Shown: positions 8,446 to 18,289, counted from the stretch's first letter. The stretch: DNA of 64,000 bases from Streptococcus sp. HPH0090 (GCF_000411475.1 NZ_KE150464.1:1054001-1118000), one strand, 5' to 3'. Made by a program: numbers and translations. The notes: generated by a model from the sequence alone, not told the origin.

Positions 8446-10701
8446 CTAATCTCCTAAAGTTATTTTTATTTTCTGTATATTTTTTAAAGCTGTATTGGTA
8501 CGAACACTTTGTTTTTTTACAGTTTCTCCTGTACCTTCAAATTCAACTTCAATATTCAGCCATTTTGCAAAAGTTTCAACATTTTTCTTGGACCATCCGT
8601 ACAAATCAGGCATTTCTTCTACCTTATCAGAGAGCAATAAGATTTGTTCGTTGGCATCTAGATTGGTTCCTTCTGATACTGAACTATCTTTGATTTTTGT
8701 CCCAGAACCGATAACGATTGGTTGAACAAGATTGCGTCGTAGTTCTTCTGCCAAGTCTCCAGGGCTATAGTCTTTTGTTGCAGGCATCGCATAGTTGGTT
8801 GTAGTTGTTACCTGATCCAAACTCTTAGCTGTTGATTGGAGATTGAGAGATTCCTTCATCGCTGAAGCTCGCTCTAAGATAGGATTGGCAAATTCACCCA
8901 ACTGAATTCCTGAGTAATGTTCTGGTTGTTGGACAGTAACATAGAGGATGAAATCTGGGTTCTCAGCCGGATGCATAGAGACAACAGAGAAGATATAGTT
9001 GGTATTTCCCTTTAGATATCCTCCATTTTTCTCATCCGCAATCTGAGCAGTCCCTGATTTCAAGGCTACATTATAGCCAGGAACATTGACGGTTCCTTTA
9101 CCTGTACTGTGATTGTACATTGTACCATAGGTCGGATCTGTACCAACCATCACCATGTGGTCTCGAGTCAAGCTTGCAGCTTCCTTAGAAACAGGATTTC
9201 CCACAACTTCTTTTTGTGACTTACGTACTGTTTGATCATTTGGGTCATAAAGGGCACTGATGAATTTAGGCTCCAACATAACCCCATCATTGGCAATAGC
9301 CGTAAAGGCACGAAGCATCTGCGTTTGTGTAACGGAGATCCCTTGACCAAAGGAACTCATGGCAATATTAACGATATTGTCTTCAGGGAGTTGACCAGCG
9401 TATTCATCACTCATTCCAAAACGAGTCGGAACCCCAAACTTGAAACGGTTGAGATAATCTAGCCAAGTGCTATCACCCATCTTTTGTTCAAGGAGTGTCA
9501 TACCAATGTTACTAGAGTGAGCAAAACCTTGCGAGAAGGTCATCATGCCACCACTAGTCAAACCTTCGTTAACGTCCCAGTCCTTGATGGTAGCATCTGC
9601 TACTTTCAGTTCACTACTATTGAAATATTCTCCCCCAGGGAAGGTGTTGTTGTCAATCGCTGCCGCCAAGGTCATTACCTTCATGGTCGAACCTGGCTCG
9701 TAGTTACTTTGGTAAAGGATATCACGCCAAACAAAGTCTTCGGTAATTCCTTCTTTGGTATCAGCGTCAAAGGTCGGTCTTTGAGTCGTCGCCAGAATTT
9801 CTCCAGTCTTGGCGCTGACTAAGGTTGCAGTCATATACTTACCTTTCACCTTTTCCTGGAAGGCATCCATTTGACTTTCCATGAAAGATTGTAATGGACT
9901 TGATAGGGTTGTATAAACATCTTTTCCGTTTACTGTTTGTCGAGTAACTTGCTCTGTTCCCGGTACAATATTACCCAGGCGATCTTTTTCGTAAGTAATA
10001 ATTCCGTCAGTCCCTGCTAACAAGGTATTCAAGGAGCTTTCAACACCAGACGTTCCGATGAGACTCTTTGAACCATCTTCATTCTCATGGAGTTGAGCAA
10101 GACCGATGAAGGATGAAGCGAATTTCCCATTTGGATAGCTACGATTTGGACTTGTTGTAAAGTCAATTCCTTGAACATTAGCTGCTTCCAAATCTTTTTT
10201 AATGGACATCATGTTGGCATAGGTAATCCCATTGCCCTTAACACCAAAGGAAACTTGTTTGAGATTCGGTTGAGAAAGTTGCTCCTTGACGTAGGATTCA
10301 TCCATGTCTAGATATTTATGAAAGACTTCTGCAACCTTACTGTACTGAGAATCCTCTACATAGAGAATTTTCCCGGTTGCAGATTTATATTCTTTATCGA
10401 TAATCGCGTAGACATTATAGGATGTGGCATCCTCTGCAATCGGTGTTCCATTACGGTCATAAATTGTTCCACGTTTTGCAGGAACTGTCCGAGTGGTTTG
10501 ATGGACCTTACTTGCTTCTTTAACTAGGTTTACACCAAATTTTGAGCCTGTACCAATAATCACCGCAAAGTTAACCAAAAAAACAGCAAAGAGAAAGACG
10601 GCCAAAAGGCTCAAATTCTTTCCCACTAATCTGCGGTTTTCTGCTGGAGATTTACGGTTTTTAATGGCAAAGCGTATGATTCTTTCTTTCCAGTTTTTCA
10701 T
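8446..10701 (-). CDS. pbpX: Penicillin-binding protein 2X (septal transpeptidase)
   Basis: 751-residue class B PBP that cross-links septal peptidoglycan with FtsW. It has a short cytosolic tail, one transmembrane helix (about 31-51), a PBP dimer domain and a transpeptidase domain with STMK (Ser338), SSN (396-398) and KSG (548-550). Two PASTA domains follow (about 635-751). The sequence around the active site (STMK with Thr, ALKSGTAQ with Leu and Gln) is of the beta-lactam-susceptible kind: classical pneumococcal resistance changes such as T338A, L546V or Q552E (pneumococcal numbering) are not seen. The gene is one residue longer than the pneumococcal protein I remember. Four bp follow ftsL. 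Confidence 0.98.
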   Translation of the reverse strand: MKNWKERIIRFAIKNRKSPAENRRLVGKNLSLLAVFLFAVFLVNFAVIIGTGSKFGVNLVKEASKVHQTTRTVPAKRGTIYDRNGTPIAEDATSYNVYAIIDKEYKSATGKILYVEDSQYSKVAEVFHKYLDMDESYVKEQLSQPNLKQVSFGVKGNGITYANMMSIKKDLEAANVQGIDFTTSPNRSYPNGKFASSFIGLAQLHENEDGSKSLIGTSGVESSLNTLLAGTDGIITYEKDRLGNIVPGTEQVTRQTVNGKDVYTTLSSPLQSFMESQMDAFQEKVKGKYMTATLVSAKTGEILATTQRPTFDADTKEGITEDFVWRDILYQSNYEPGSTMKVMTLAAAIDNNTFPGGEYFNSSELKVADATIKDWDVNEGLTSGGMMTFSQGFAHSSNIGMTLLEQKMGDSTWLDYLNRFKFGVPTRFGMSDEYAGQLPEDNIVNIAMSSFGQGISVTQTQMLRAFTAIANDGVMLEPKFISALYDPNDQTVRKSQKEVVGNPVSKEAASLTRDHMVMVGTDPTYGTMYNHSTGKGTVNVPGYNVALKSGTAQIADEKNGGYLKGNTNYIFSVVSMHPAENPDFILYVTVQQPEHYSGIQLGEFANPILERASAMKESLNLQSTAKSLDQVTTTTNYAMPATKDYSPGDLAEELRRNLVQPIVIGSGTKIKDSSVSEGTNLDANEQILLLSDKVEEMPDLYGWSKKNVETFAKWLNIEVEFEGTGETVKKQSVRTNTALKNIQKIKITLGD

Positions 10702-10704
10702 TTA

Positions 10705-11022
10705 CTACTCCGCCGATCGGATATTTTCATTATTCAATTGCAAGTCTTGCGAATTTGCAATTCCGGTCAAACGTTCTGATCGGATTAATTCATTAACTTC
10801 TTGTTTAGCATCATCCAGCTCTGTCTTTTTCTCTTCAATCTGTGTGTTAACAGTTGTCAAATCATTCTGGACCTGCAAAAGTTTAGTCTGCATATAGACT
10901 ACACTGATTGCCAAGACAAGAGCAGTGATGGCAATTGAAAGGTAAAAGGCCTTTTCAACACGTGAAATTTTTTTTATACGAGCTTGTAGCAATTGGCTCG
11001 TTGTTCCTCTGTTTTCTGCCAT
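10705..11022 (-). CDS. ftsL: Cell division protein FtsL
   Basis: 105-residue bitopic division protein. A basic cytosolic N-terminus (ARIKKISRVEK) precedes one transmembrane helix (about 27-46, including YLSIAITALVLAISVVYM). An extracellular leucine-zipper-like coiled coil (about 50-90) follows, which in the family pairs with FtsB/DivIC. It sits between rsmH and pbp2X with 9 and 3 bp gaps, the conserved order of the division/wall cluster, which strongly supports the call since FtsL itself is poorly conserved. Confidence 0.95.
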   Translation of the reverse strand: MAENRGTTSQLLQARIKKISRVEKAFYLSIAITALVLAISVVYMQTKLLQVQNDLTTVNTQIEEKKTELDDAKQEVNELIRSERLTGIANSQDLQLNNENIRSAE

Positions 11023-11031
11023 TATTTCCTC

Positions 11032-11982
11032 TTACTTGTGAATTTTTCTTGCCACTCGAAGCTTGGCTGAGTGGGAACGATTATTGGCTTCCAATTCTTC
11101 CTTACTTGGTAAAATCGGTTTTCGAGATACCAATTCCATTTTGGGCTTGAGATCGTCTGGGATGAAAGGCAAACCTTTAGGAACTTCAACTGTGGAAGCT
11201 TCCTTAAATAACTGTTTGGTCAAGCGGTCCTCCAGCGAATGGAAGGTAATCACTGATATTCTGCCATCTAGAGCCAGCATATCCATAGCCTGCTGGATTG
11301 ATTCATCTGCAGCACCTAGTTCATCATTGACCTCTATACGGATAGCTTGGAAAATTTGTTTGGCTGGGTGGCCTTTTTTCTTGAGCTCCTTTGCCGGTTT
11401 GGCAGATTTAATAATCTCTGCCAATTCGGTTGTCGTCTCAATCGGTTTCTGTTCACGTGCCTGTTCAATTTTTCGAGCAATCTGTTTGGAAAACTTATCT
11501 TCTCCATATTTGAAAAAGATTCGAACCAATTCGTGATAGTCATAATGATTAACGACTTCATAAGCAGTCAAATTAGCTTCCTGATTCATCCGCATATCCA
11601 GCGGCGCATCCTTCTTATATGAAAAACCACGTTCACGCTGATCCAACTGCGGGCTTGACACACCTAAATCATAACAAATTCCATCAATTTCAGTCACACC
11701 TAAGTCATGTAAGCGATCCTTCAAATGACGAAAATTATCCTTGATGAAGGTGACCATTCCCTTTTCGATATAGGGAGCCAAACGTTTTTGCGCATTATCA
11801 ATGGCATTCTGGTCTTGGTCAAAGGCATAGAGATGCCCTTTCTCGCTTAACTTACTTAATAAATACTCGCTGTGTCCTGCTCCTCCCAAGGTCGCATCAA
11901 CGTAAATACCATCAGGTTTTACATCTAGCATATCAATGGTCTCATGGAGCATAACCGTTACATGATGAAATTCTTTTGTCAT
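11032..11982 (-). CDS. rsmH: 16S rRNA (cytosine1402-N4)-methyltransferase RsmH
   Basis: 316-residue RsmH (MraW), which methylates N4 of C1402 in 16S rRNA using SAM. The start [14 protein letters not shown] is conserved. The SAM site is [15 protein letters not shown] (about 27-41), with [11 protein letters not shown] further on and ITFHSLEDR near the C-terminus. First gene of the rsmH-ftsL-pbp2X-mraY operon. No Shine-Dalgarno is visible upstream of the ATG, and the -10 hexamer ends 9 nt before it, so the mRNA may have almost no 5' leader (see findings). Confidence 0.97.
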   Translation of the reverse strand: MTKEFHHVTVMLHETIDMLDVKPDGIYVDATLGGAGHSEYLLSKLSEKGHLYAFDQDQNAIDNAQKRLAPYIEKGMVTFIKDNFRHLKDRLHDLGVTEIDGICYDLGVSSPQLDQRERGFSYKKDAPLDMRMNQEANLTAYEVVNHYDYHELVRIFFKYGEDKFSKQIARKIEQAREQKPIETTTELAEIIKSAKPAKELKKKGHPAKQIFQAIRIEVNDELGAADESIQQAMDMLALDGRISVITFHSLEDRLTKQLFKEASTVEVPKGLPFIPDDLKPKMELVSRKPILPSKEELEANNRSHSAKLRVARKIHK

Positions 11983-11991
11983 ATCTTATCT

Positions 11992-12000
11992 ATTTTACCA
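11992..12000 (-). promoter_or_regulatory. rsmH extended -10 promoter
   Basis: On the minus strand TGG-TAAAAT, an extended -10 (TGnTAnAAT) ending 9 nt before the rsmH ATG. No convincing -35. The short distance predicts a leader of a few nucleotides at most. Confidence 0.6.
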
Positions 12001-12050
12001 CAAATCCGACTAGCTTGCACCCACTAAAGCCAAAACATTCCATTGCTACT

Positions 12051-13877
12051 TTATTCCTTGTATTCAAGAGGTTTCTCAGCTACTTGAGCTAGCGCTGAGT
12101 CTTCTTCTAGATTTAAGTGTTGATGAATTGCCTCTGCCACTGCTCTTGGTATACCAACTGCAACAATCTCGTCCACGCTAGCTTCCTTGATTTTTGTCAG
12201 AGATTTGAAATATTTCATCAAATTCTGCTTGCGTTTGGGACCTAAGCCTTCGATTCCATCCAATTGAGAAGAGAAGGAATTTTTAGAACGAAGTTGACGG
12301 TGGAATGTAATGGCAAAGCGGTGTACCTCATCCTGAATGCGCTGCAAGAGGAAAAATTCCTGAGAATTGCGAGACAACTCTACCACCTCAAGCGGATCTC
12401 CAAAAAGTAATTCATGGGTTTGGTGCTTGTCATTTTTTTGAAGTCCTGCAATCGGAATATCTAAGCCTAACTCTTCTTGAATAACCTGCTTAGCAATATT
12501 TACTTGACCTTGTCCACCATCGATGACAATTAGATCTGGCGGTGTCAAACCGTCACGCTGGACCCGTCCATAACGTCTACGAATAACCTCTCGCATACTT
12601 GCATAGTCATCTGGCCCGACCACCGTCTTGATTTTATACTTACGGTAATCCTTCTTGCTCGGTTTTCCGTTAACAAAAACAACCATAGCAGAGACTGGAC
12701 TAGTCCCCATAATATTAGAGTTGTCAAAAGACTCGATACGGACTGGGGTTGGAATTTGTAGAAGTCGCCCAAGATTTTCAATAGCACCCTGGGTCTTTTC
12801 GACTGATTTTTCTAACAGATTAAACTTTTGCTCTAAACTAACACGAGCGTTTTTGATAGCCAGATTAACCAGTTGCTTCTTCTCCCCTCGTTGGGGCTTG
12901 AGAACCTTTGTATCCACCAAAGCCTTGATAGCTTCTTCGTCAATATCCTGAGGTATCAAAATTTCATTAGGTACCAAGTGAGATTTCTCCTGGTAAAACT
13001 GCCCCACATAGGTCAGGAAATCCTCGTCCGGATCATTGTAGTAAGGGAAGAGATTGACATCCCGCTCGATCAGTTTACCTTGACGGACAAAGAAAACCTG
13101 AACACACATCCATCCCTTGTCTACATAGTAGCCAAATACATCCCGATTTTGAAGATCTTTTGCCATGACTCGTTGCTTAGTCCGCAGAGTGCCAATGGCC
13201 TGAATCAAATCACGGTATTCCGCTGCACGTTCAAACTCCATACTTTGGGCTGCCAAAGCCATCTTACTCTTAAGTTCATCAATGATTTTATCGTCTTGTC
13301 CCTTGAGAAAATCAGAGACTTCTTGCGCCATAGCCTTGAAATAAGCCTCGTCTTTCTTACAGATGGTGTGAGCCATGCACTGGCCGATATGGTAATAAAA
13401 ACAAACCTTAGATGGTGGATTGGTACACTTGCGAAAAGGGAAAATCCGATCCAATAGCCGTTTGATTTCATTGGCTGCCCCCACATCCGGATAGGGACCA
13501 AAATAGAGACCTCCGTCTTTTTTGACCTGACGGGTGATAATCAAGCGAGGATAGCGCTCATTGGTGATTTTGATGAAAGGATAGGACTTATCATCCTTGA
13601 GCATAATATTGTACTTAGGCTTGTTTTCCTTGATGAGATTAATCTCTAAAAGAAGGGCCTCAATATTAGACTCCGTGACAATGAACTCAAAATCTACAAT
13701 CTCAGACACCAGGGCTTCTGTCTTGGTATCATGGCTCCCACGGAAGTAGGACCGCACCCGATTGCGCAGATTTTTAGCCTTTCCTACATAAATGATAGTG
13801 CCGTTTTTATCTTTGTGAATGTAACAACCAGGGCTGGTCGGCAAGAGCTCCAGTTTTGATTTGATCAAGTTATTCAT
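12051..13877 (-). CDS. uvrC: Excinuclease ABC subunit C
   Basis: 608-residue UvrC, the dual nuclease of nucleotide excision repair that incises on both sides of a lesion after UvrAB loading. Domains: GIY-YIG nuclease (about 12-92, with PGCYIHKD and [14 protein letters not shown]), a cysteine cluster ([17 protein letters not shown]), the UVR domain for UvrB contact (about 200-235), the RNase H-like 5' nuclease with DNSNIMG and [11 protein letters not shown], and C-terminal helix-hairpin-helix repeats ([13 protein letters not shown]). No ribosome-binding site is visible: the TATAAT box ends only 6 nt before the ATG, predicting a leaderless transcript. The gene follows a metalloprotease gene but has its own promoter. 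Confidence 0.98.
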   Translation of the reverse strand: MNNLIKSKLELLPTSPGCYIHKDKNGTIIYVGKAKNLRNRVRSYFRGSHDTKTEALVSEIVDFEFIVTESNIEALLLEINLIKENKPKYNIMLKDDKSYPFIKITNERYPRLIITRQVKKDGGLYFGPYPDVGAANEIKRLLDRIFPFRKCTNPPSKVCFYYHIGQCMAHTICKKDEAYFKAMAQEVSDFLKGQDDKIIDELKSKMALAAQSMEFERAAEYRDLIQAIGTLRTKQRVMAKDLQNRDVFGYYVDKGWMCVQVFFVRQGKLIERDVNLFPYYNDPDEDFLTYVGQFYQEKSHLVPNEILIPQDIDEEAIKALVDTKVLKPQRGEKKQLVNLAIKNARVSLEQKFNLLEKSVEKTQGAIENLGRLLQIPTPVRIESFDNSNIMGTSPVSAMVVFVNGKPSKKDYRKYKIKTVVGPDDYASMREVIRRRYGRVQRDGLTPPDLIVIDGGQGQVNIAKQVIQEELGLDIPIAGLQKNDKHQTHELLFGDPLEVVELSRNSQEFFLLQRIQDEVHRFAITFHRQLRSKNSFSSQLDGIEGLGPKRKQNLMKYFKSLTKIKEASVDEIVAVGIPRAVAEAIHQHLNLEEDSALAQVAEKPLEYKE

Positions 13878-13883
13878 AGTTCC

Positions 13884-13892
13884 ATTATAGCA
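13884..13892 (-). promoter_or_regulatory. uvrC extended -10 promoter
   Basis: TGC-TATAAT on the minus strand, a perfect extended -10, 6 nt upstream of the uvrC ATG. Transcription would be expected to start at or next to the A of ATG. Confidence 0.75.
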
Positions 13893-13946
13893 AAAAGCCC
13901 CCTGTATTGCTTAAATCAGAGAGCTCCAGTTCCCTTAGAAAATCAC

Positions 13947-14648
13947 TTATTCCCCAGAATCATACAGTTCTTGAACTTCTTTTACATCTTGAGATTGGAT
14001 TCCATAATAGGAGCCTGCTGGTTGCATAACCGAAACTTCATTGGTGTGTTCCAAACCAATCGCATGACCTAGTTCATGCTCTGCTGTATGCATGATACGA
14101 TCATAGCTATAACCATAGTTTGGATTGGATAGATAATAATGATTCAAGCGAACGGTCACTGAAATTAATTGTTTGGTTAGGAGATTTGTCTGACTCTCCG
14201 CCTCACCTGCTACAGCTGTCGAACCATCATTCATTTCAGTAGCGAAAATATCGGCCTGGTCCGGTTCGGTTACAAGCTCAAAATTAAAAGCACCAGTCTG
14301 GTTCCAGTTGGAAATAGCTTCAGCATAAGCTTTTTGAAAGCTAACATCCATTTGAGGATCGATATAAATCGTTGCTTCTGCCTTTGGCCATTTTGCTCCT
14401 GAATCTTGGTGATGATCTGTCTGAGACAAACCTTGCAACGTGCCAGTTTCTTGCCATTGTTGCCAACCTGCTTGGCCGACTTGGACCACTTTGCTAACTT
14501 GATTTAAAGTAGCAGGTAAATCACCTGTCACATACCAGAGGATCCCAAAAGTGATGAGAATGAAGAAGATAAGCGTCCATATAAGGCGCCAAAAAATGCG
14601 AAAAATCCCTAGTAAAAATCGACATAACACACGAATAATCCAGCCCAT
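13947..14648 (-). CDS. Membrane-anchored matrixin-type metalloprotease
   Basis: 233 residues. A basic N-terminus and one long transmembrane helix (about 17-40) anchor the protein; the remainder would lie outside the cell. The catalytic zinc site HELGHAIGLEH (about residues 188-198) is the HExxHxxGxxH of metzincins, followed by a Met-turn-like VMQP. FATEMNDGSTAVAGEA and the preceding region fit the matrixin fold. AAGGTGG precedes the start. It lies between estA and uvrC, separated by terminators or promoters, so it is probably monocistronic. Natural substrates are not known; anchored proteases of this type may shed or process surface proteins. Confidence 0.85.
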   Translation of the reverse strand: MGWIIRVLCRFLLGIFRIFWRLIWTLIFFILITFGILWYVTGDLPATLNQVSKVVQVGQAGWQQWQETGTLQGLSQTDHHQDSGAKWPKAEATIYIDPQMDVSFQKAYAEAISNWNQTGAFNFELVTEPDQADIFATEMNDGSTAVAGEAESQTNLLTKQLISVTVRLNHYYLSNPNYGYSYDRIMHTAEHELGHAIGLEHTNEVSVMQPAGSYYGIQSQDVKEVQELYDSGE

Positions 14649-14672
14649 AATTGCCCACCTTTCTAAAAAAAT

Positions 14673-14720
14673 AAGAACCCATCTTTAAGCCATGGATTCC
14701 CATTCTAAAGATAGATTCTT
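14673..14720 (-). terminator. Terminator after estA
   Basis: Long hairpin with 15-nt arms (14673-14687 and 14706-14720, sharing AAGAA and ATCTTTA), followed on the minus strand by ATTTTTTT. It separates estA from the metalloprotease gene. Confidence 0.85.
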
Positions 14721-14754
14721 TATTTTACTGAAACAAACTGAAAGAAAGCTAAAA

Positions 14755-15534
14755 TCAAGACAAGCGTTCTTCCAAAACAAAATCGATTGGCAAAGTAGCT
14801 AAAAAGCGTTCCAATTGTTTTTCCCAATAATACCACTCGTGGTTACCCGCACTATGACTATAAGTCACATCAAAACCAAGTTTCTTGAGATTCTTCACTG
14901 CTAGATTATTAGCAGTATACAAGAAATCTTGCTCCCCGCACCAAACCCAGAGTTTTGTCTTTTTGTCTGACTTTTTAGCAAGGGTTTCAAGTGAGTAAGG
15001 ACTATTCACCCAGTCAGTGATTTTGCCAAAAACACCCCTCCAGTAATTATTCGTTCCTAGATTTTGACTTTCAGGAGAAAACTCTTCAAAACTTAGAGCG
15101 CCTGAAAAACTAGCTGCATGGGAGAAACGATCAGTTGACAGTGCCAACTTGAAGGAACCGTAACCTCCCATTGAAAGACCAGCGATAAAAGTCTTTTCAC
15201 GCTTGTTAGTCATATTTGGGAAGAAGCGTTTGAGCACCTTAGGTAGTTCTTCTGCTAGGGCTGTATAGTAGTTATAGCCATACTGAGTATCTGTGTACCA
15301 GCCATTACATGTATTTGGCAGAACAACAATCAGATTGGTTCCTCGCACCAAGCGCTCTACGTTGGTCCGTTTAAGCCAACTGTTATGATTTCCTGACATC
15401 CCATGAAGGAGATAGAGAACAGGGATATCTGTAGAGTCTGGTTCTGTCACCCGAGATGCATCAGGGTAGAGAACATTTACACCCCACTCCATATCTAAAA
15501 CTTCTGAGTAATACTCAATCTTCATTACTGCCAT
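14755..15534 (-). CDS. estA: Tributyrin esterase EstA-like
   Basis: 259-residue alpha/beta hydrolase of the esterase D/EstA family. The nucleophile elbow is GLSMGGYG (Ser about 121), the oxyanion segment is [12 protein letters not shown], and the likely catalytic Asp and His lie in EQDF and NHEWYYW. The start [10 protein letters not shown] has AAGGAG 6 nt upstream. No signal peptide, so it is probably cytosolic. EstA of Streptococcus hydrolyses short-chain acyl esters and may deacetylate sugars or sialic acid; the physiological substrate here is not shown by sequence. It is downstream of rnjB with a terminator in between, as in the pneumococcus. Confidence 0.92.
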   Translation of the reverse strand: MAVMKIEYYSEVLDMEWGVNVLYPDASRVTEPDSTDIPVLYLLHGMSGNHNSWLKRTNVERLVRGTNLIVVLPNTCNGWYTDTQYGYNYYTALAEELPKVLKRFFPNMTNKREKTFIAGLSMGGYGSFKLALSTDRFSHAASFSGALSFEEFSPESQNLGTNNYWRGVFGKITDWVNSPYSLETLAKKSDKKTKLWVWCGEQDFLYTANNLAVKNLKKLGFDVTYSHSAGNHEWYYWEKQLERFLATLPIDFVLEERLS

Positions 15535-15564
15535 AACTTGCTCCTTATTTGTTTGAGATAAGAA

Positions 15565-15583
15565 AAAGCCGAAACTCGACTTT
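15565..15583 (-). terminator. Weak terminator between rnjB and estA
   Basis: A 7-bp stem AAAGCCG / CGACTTT (one G-U pair) with a 5-nt loop. On the minus strand the T-rich run is partly in the stem (CTTTTTC). Read-through into estA is likely. Confidence 0.55.
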
Positions 15584-15603
15584 CTCTCCTTGCTATTTAA
15601 TCC

Positions 15604-17265
15604 TTATTTTGCTTCCATGACTACTGGGAGGATAGCTGGACGACGCTTGGTTTGGTCAAAAAGGAATTTTGCCAAATTATCACGGACCTTCCCTTTAAGA
15701 TCAGCCCAGTCAAAGTCCTCACCTTGGAGATAATCTTCAACGGTTTGGTTCACTAACTCTGTACTTTCACGTAAAATATCGCGACTCTTCTTGAGATAGA
15801 CAAATCCACGCGTATGTACTCGCGCTTTAGCAATGATCTTCTTCTCACGACGGTTAACAGTGATAGCTACGATAAAGATACCATCTTCTGACAAGACCTT
15901 GCGGTCACGAAGAACAACGTTCCCAACATCCCCAATGGCATTACCATCAATCAAGACATCACCTGCAGCAACTGCACCAGATGGAACAAAGTCCCCATGC
16001 TCATAAGACATAGTAGTCCCTTTTTTAGGGATAAAAATACGCTCTGGTAGCAACCCAACAGCCATAGCAGCCTTGGCATGAGCATCCAACTCACGGTATT
16101 CTCCCTGGATTGGGAAGAGATACTGAGGATGTAAGAGATTAATCATTAATTGAAGATCACGTGCATTCCCATGCCCTGATACACGCAAGCTTTGAGTAAT
16201 CGGCTTAACGACACCACCTGCTTGGTAGACCATGTTTTCTACACGTGCCATCACAGCCTCCTTAGCAATTGATGGCGTTGTAACGATATAAACCAAGTCT
16301 CCATCCTTGATTTCAACATAGCGGTGACGACCGATTGACATTTTACGGAGTCCATTAATCGGTTCACCCATACGACCGGTTTCCAGGATAATTAACTCGT
16401 GGTCTTCAAAACGAGACATATCTTTAGGTTTAATCAAGAGACTTTCGTTAGCCAATGACAATTTTTTCAAGCGAATAGCTGTACGAACGATATTTTCAAT
16501 ATCAAATCCAGTCAAAACAACGCGACGTCCTGTCTCTGCAGCAGCATCAAAGACTTGCTGAATGCGAGAAAGGTTACTTGCAACGGCAGCTACGATGATA
16601 CGTCCATCCCAGTCAGAAATGGTTTGCGTAATTTCATCACCAACTTCACTTTCGCTGGCTACTTGAATATTACTGTCTGCGTTTGCTGAGTCGCTTAGAA
16701 GAGCTAAAACTCCTTCGCGACCAATTTCTGCTAAACGACCGAAGTCAGTCGCATATGATTCGCTAGCCGTTTGGTCAAATTTGAAGTCCCCTGTATAAAC
16801 GATACTTCCTTTAGATGTTTTCAAAACGACACCCAGACTCTCTGGGATAGAGTGAGTTGTGCGGAAGAAGGAAACCTCCGTACCGCCAAAGTCGATTTCT
16901 GTATTTTCATCAATAACATGGAAGTCATCGAATTTCTTAACGCTATCATTCCCCTTTACAAATAGCTTAGCAAGTTCGACAGTTAACTCTGAACCAAAGA
17001 CAGGAACTTTTACTTCTGATAAGAGATAAGGAAGAGCTCCGATTGCATCCGCGTGTCCGTGTGTTAAAAAGACACCGGCAATACGATCACTATTTTCAAA
17101 CAGATATTCCATGTTTGGAATAACGACATCGACACCCAACTGCTCATTTTCAGGATATTTCAAACCTGCATCTAAAACAAAGATTGAGTCGTTAATTTCT
17201 GCGATGTACATGTTTTTCCCATTTTCACGAACACCACCCAAAGTTGTTAATTTAATATTGGTCAT
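15604..17265 (-). CDS. rnjB: Ribonuclease J2
   Basis: 553-residue beta-lactamase/beta-CASP ribonuclease that with RNase J1 degrades and matures mRNA. The metal motif reads HGHADAIG rather than the HxHxDH of J1, so one metal-binding histidine is replaced; this degeneracy is characteristic of the J2 paralogue, which has weak activity and mainly stabilises J1. Other regions: VYTGDFKFD, LLSDSANAD, the beta-CASP GHGNARDL and a C-terminal domain with ARVHTRGFV. GGAGGG lies just before the ATG at 17265. Position beside estA matches the pneumococcal order. Confidence 0.93.
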   Translation of the reverse strand: MTNIKLTTLGGVRENGKNMYIAEINDSIFVLDAGLKYPENEQLGVDVVIPNMEYLFENSDRIAGVFLTHGHADAIGALPYLLSEVKVPVFGSELTVELAKLFVKGNDSVKKFDDFHVIDENTEIDFGGTEVSFFRTTHSIPESLGVVLKTSKGSIVYTGDFKFDQTASESYATDFGRLAEIGREGVLALLSDSANADSNIQVASESEVGDEITQTISDWDGRIIVAAVASNLSRIQQVFDAAAETGRRVVLTGFDIENIVRTAIRLKKLSLANESLLIKPKDMSRFEDHELIILETGRMGEPINGLRKMSIGRHRYVEIKDGDLVYIVTTPSIAKEAVMARVENMVYQAGGVVKPITQSLRVSGHGNARDLQLMINLLHPQYLFPIQGEYRELDAHAKAAMAVGLLPERIFIPKKGTTMSYEHGDFVPSGAVAAGDVLIDGNAIGDVGNVVLRDRKVLSEDGIFIVAITVNRREKKIIAKARVHTRGFVYLKKSRDILRESTELVNQTVEDYLQGEDFDWADLKGKVRDNLAKFLFDQTKRRPAILPVVMEAK

Positions 17266-17361
17266 TTTCCCTCCGAAGTATTACTATATCGTGTTTGTAG
17301 AGTCTATATAACTCTCTTTTTTTAAAAGTTCAATTTACTTTTATCCGAATCTTTTCTTCTC

Positions 17362-17389
17362 ATTATACCATTTTTTTACTAATTTTCAA
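17362..17389 (-). promoter_or_regulatory. rnjB promoter
   Basis: On the minus strand, TTGAAA (17389-17384), a 16-bp spacer and TATAAT (17367-17362) with an extended TGG. It predicts a leader of about 90 nt upstream of rnjB. Confidence 0.75.
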
Positions 17390-17460
17390 AATGAAGACAG
17401 GATTTCAAGTATAGAACATTCACCACTAAAATCTAAATAACTAGGAAGGAGTAACTAAAA

Positions 17461-17485
17461 AAAGATTTAGAGTTTCTAAATCTTT
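17461..17485 (-). terminator. Terminator after the LysM-CHAP gene
   Basis: An 11-bp stem AAAGATTTAGA / TCTAAATCTTT with a GTT loop, followed on the minus strand by TTTTTTAG. Confidence 0.9.
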
Positions 17486-17496
17486 TTAATTATTTT

Positions 17497-18153
17497 TTAG
17501 TTTGGATAGATATAAGTGACGTTACCTAAAAATTCATGAGGGTTAAAGAAACCACGGTAATTAGCAATCTGCTTTTGACGTCTGTAGTTTGCTTCCAAGA
17601 CCTGGATAGAGTTTTCACTTTGAACATCTGTGACATAAGCAACGTGACCATATTCACCACCGTCCCAAACGGCGATTGCACCTACTACTGGAACGCTACC
17701 TGTCTTATAACCTTGAGCACTTGCGTAGATTGCCCAAGTGTTAGCATTTCCCCACCAGTTGCTAGCCCAAGGCGCCAATTCTTTCACGCCCCATGTACAC
17801 TGACCAACAGGGTATGAGTTCCCATAGTTTGTCGGAGTATTCACGACAACATCATCATCTGAAGCTGGATTCAAAGTACTTGTTGCTTCAGAAGCTGGAG
17901 CATTGTATGAATAATTCGCTTGAGTTGAGCCGCTCACTTCGAGCACATCACCTGGGTGGATGGTATCAAAAATGTTTTTCCCATTATTAGCAGCCAATAC
18001 ATAAGGATCCATACCACTTGCAGCAGCAATACCAAAAAATGAATCCCCGTCTTGAACAACGTAAGAGTCTGCGCTAACAGTCTGAGCACCAACTGTAGCC
18101 AAAATAGCTGTAGATGTTAAACCAAGAGTCAGTTTAGCAACTGTTTTTTTCAT
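17497..18153 (-). CDS. Secreted LysM-CHAP cell-wall hydrolase
   Basis: 218 residues. A Sec signal peptide (about 1-28, cleavage after VSA-DS) precedes a LysM domain (about 31-74: YVVQDGDSFFGIAAASGM, PGDVLEV), a Ser/Thr/Pro linker and a C-terminal CHAP amidase/endopeptidase domain (about 115-218). The CHAP catalytic Cys is in VGQCTWGVKE, His in EYGHVAYV and the acidic partner in VLEANY. AGGAGAAAA precedes the ATG. It probably binds peptidoglycan through LysM and cleaves stem peptides or crossbridges during growth or separation. Autonomous transcription between recJ and rnjB. The upstream region resembles WalR-controlled hydrolase promoters, but the box is imperfect. Confidence 0.9.
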   Translation of the reverse strand: MKKTVAKLTLGLTSTAILATVGAQTVSADSYVVQDGDSFFGIAAASGMDPYVLAANNGKNIFDTIHPGDVLEVSGSTQANYSYNAPASEATSTLNPASDDDVVVNTPTNYGNSYPVGQCTWGVKELAPWASNWWGNANTWAIYASAQGYKTGSVPVVGAIAVWDGGEYGHVAYVTDVQSENSIQVLEANYRRQKQIANYRGFFNPHEFLGNVTYIYPN

Positions 18154-18226
18154 AACAATTTTCTCCTAAAATTTTATTGATCATTTTTAATTTTTTTGTT
18201 GACAAGAGAATCATACATCTTTTACA

Positions 18227-18289
18227 TGTCAATTATTTTAGAGTTATGTTGTAGTCATGTTACAAATCTGTTTACTTTTACTACATGAC
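18227..18289. promoter_or_regulatory. Upstream region of the LysM-CHAP gene: possible WalR site
   Basis: Contains TTGACA on the minus strand (18232-18227), although no -10 stands at 17 bp. At 18258-18274, plus strand, it reads TGTTAC-AAATC-TGTTTA, one base from the WalR/VicR pattern TGTNAN-N5-TGTNAN. A 7-bp inverted repeat GTCATGT / ACATGAC (18254-18260 and 18283-18289) surrounds it. WalR control is inferred from the kind of gene and this imperfect match. Confidence 0.4.

Noticed and set aside
11063-11536. 157-codon plus-strand frame opposite rsmH
   Set aside because: Mirror frame of rsmH codons; no promoter, no domain resemblance.
12873-13457. 194-codon plus-strand frame opposite uvrC
   Set aside because: Shadow of uvrC; hydrophobic and histidine-rich composition is typical of antisense translation.
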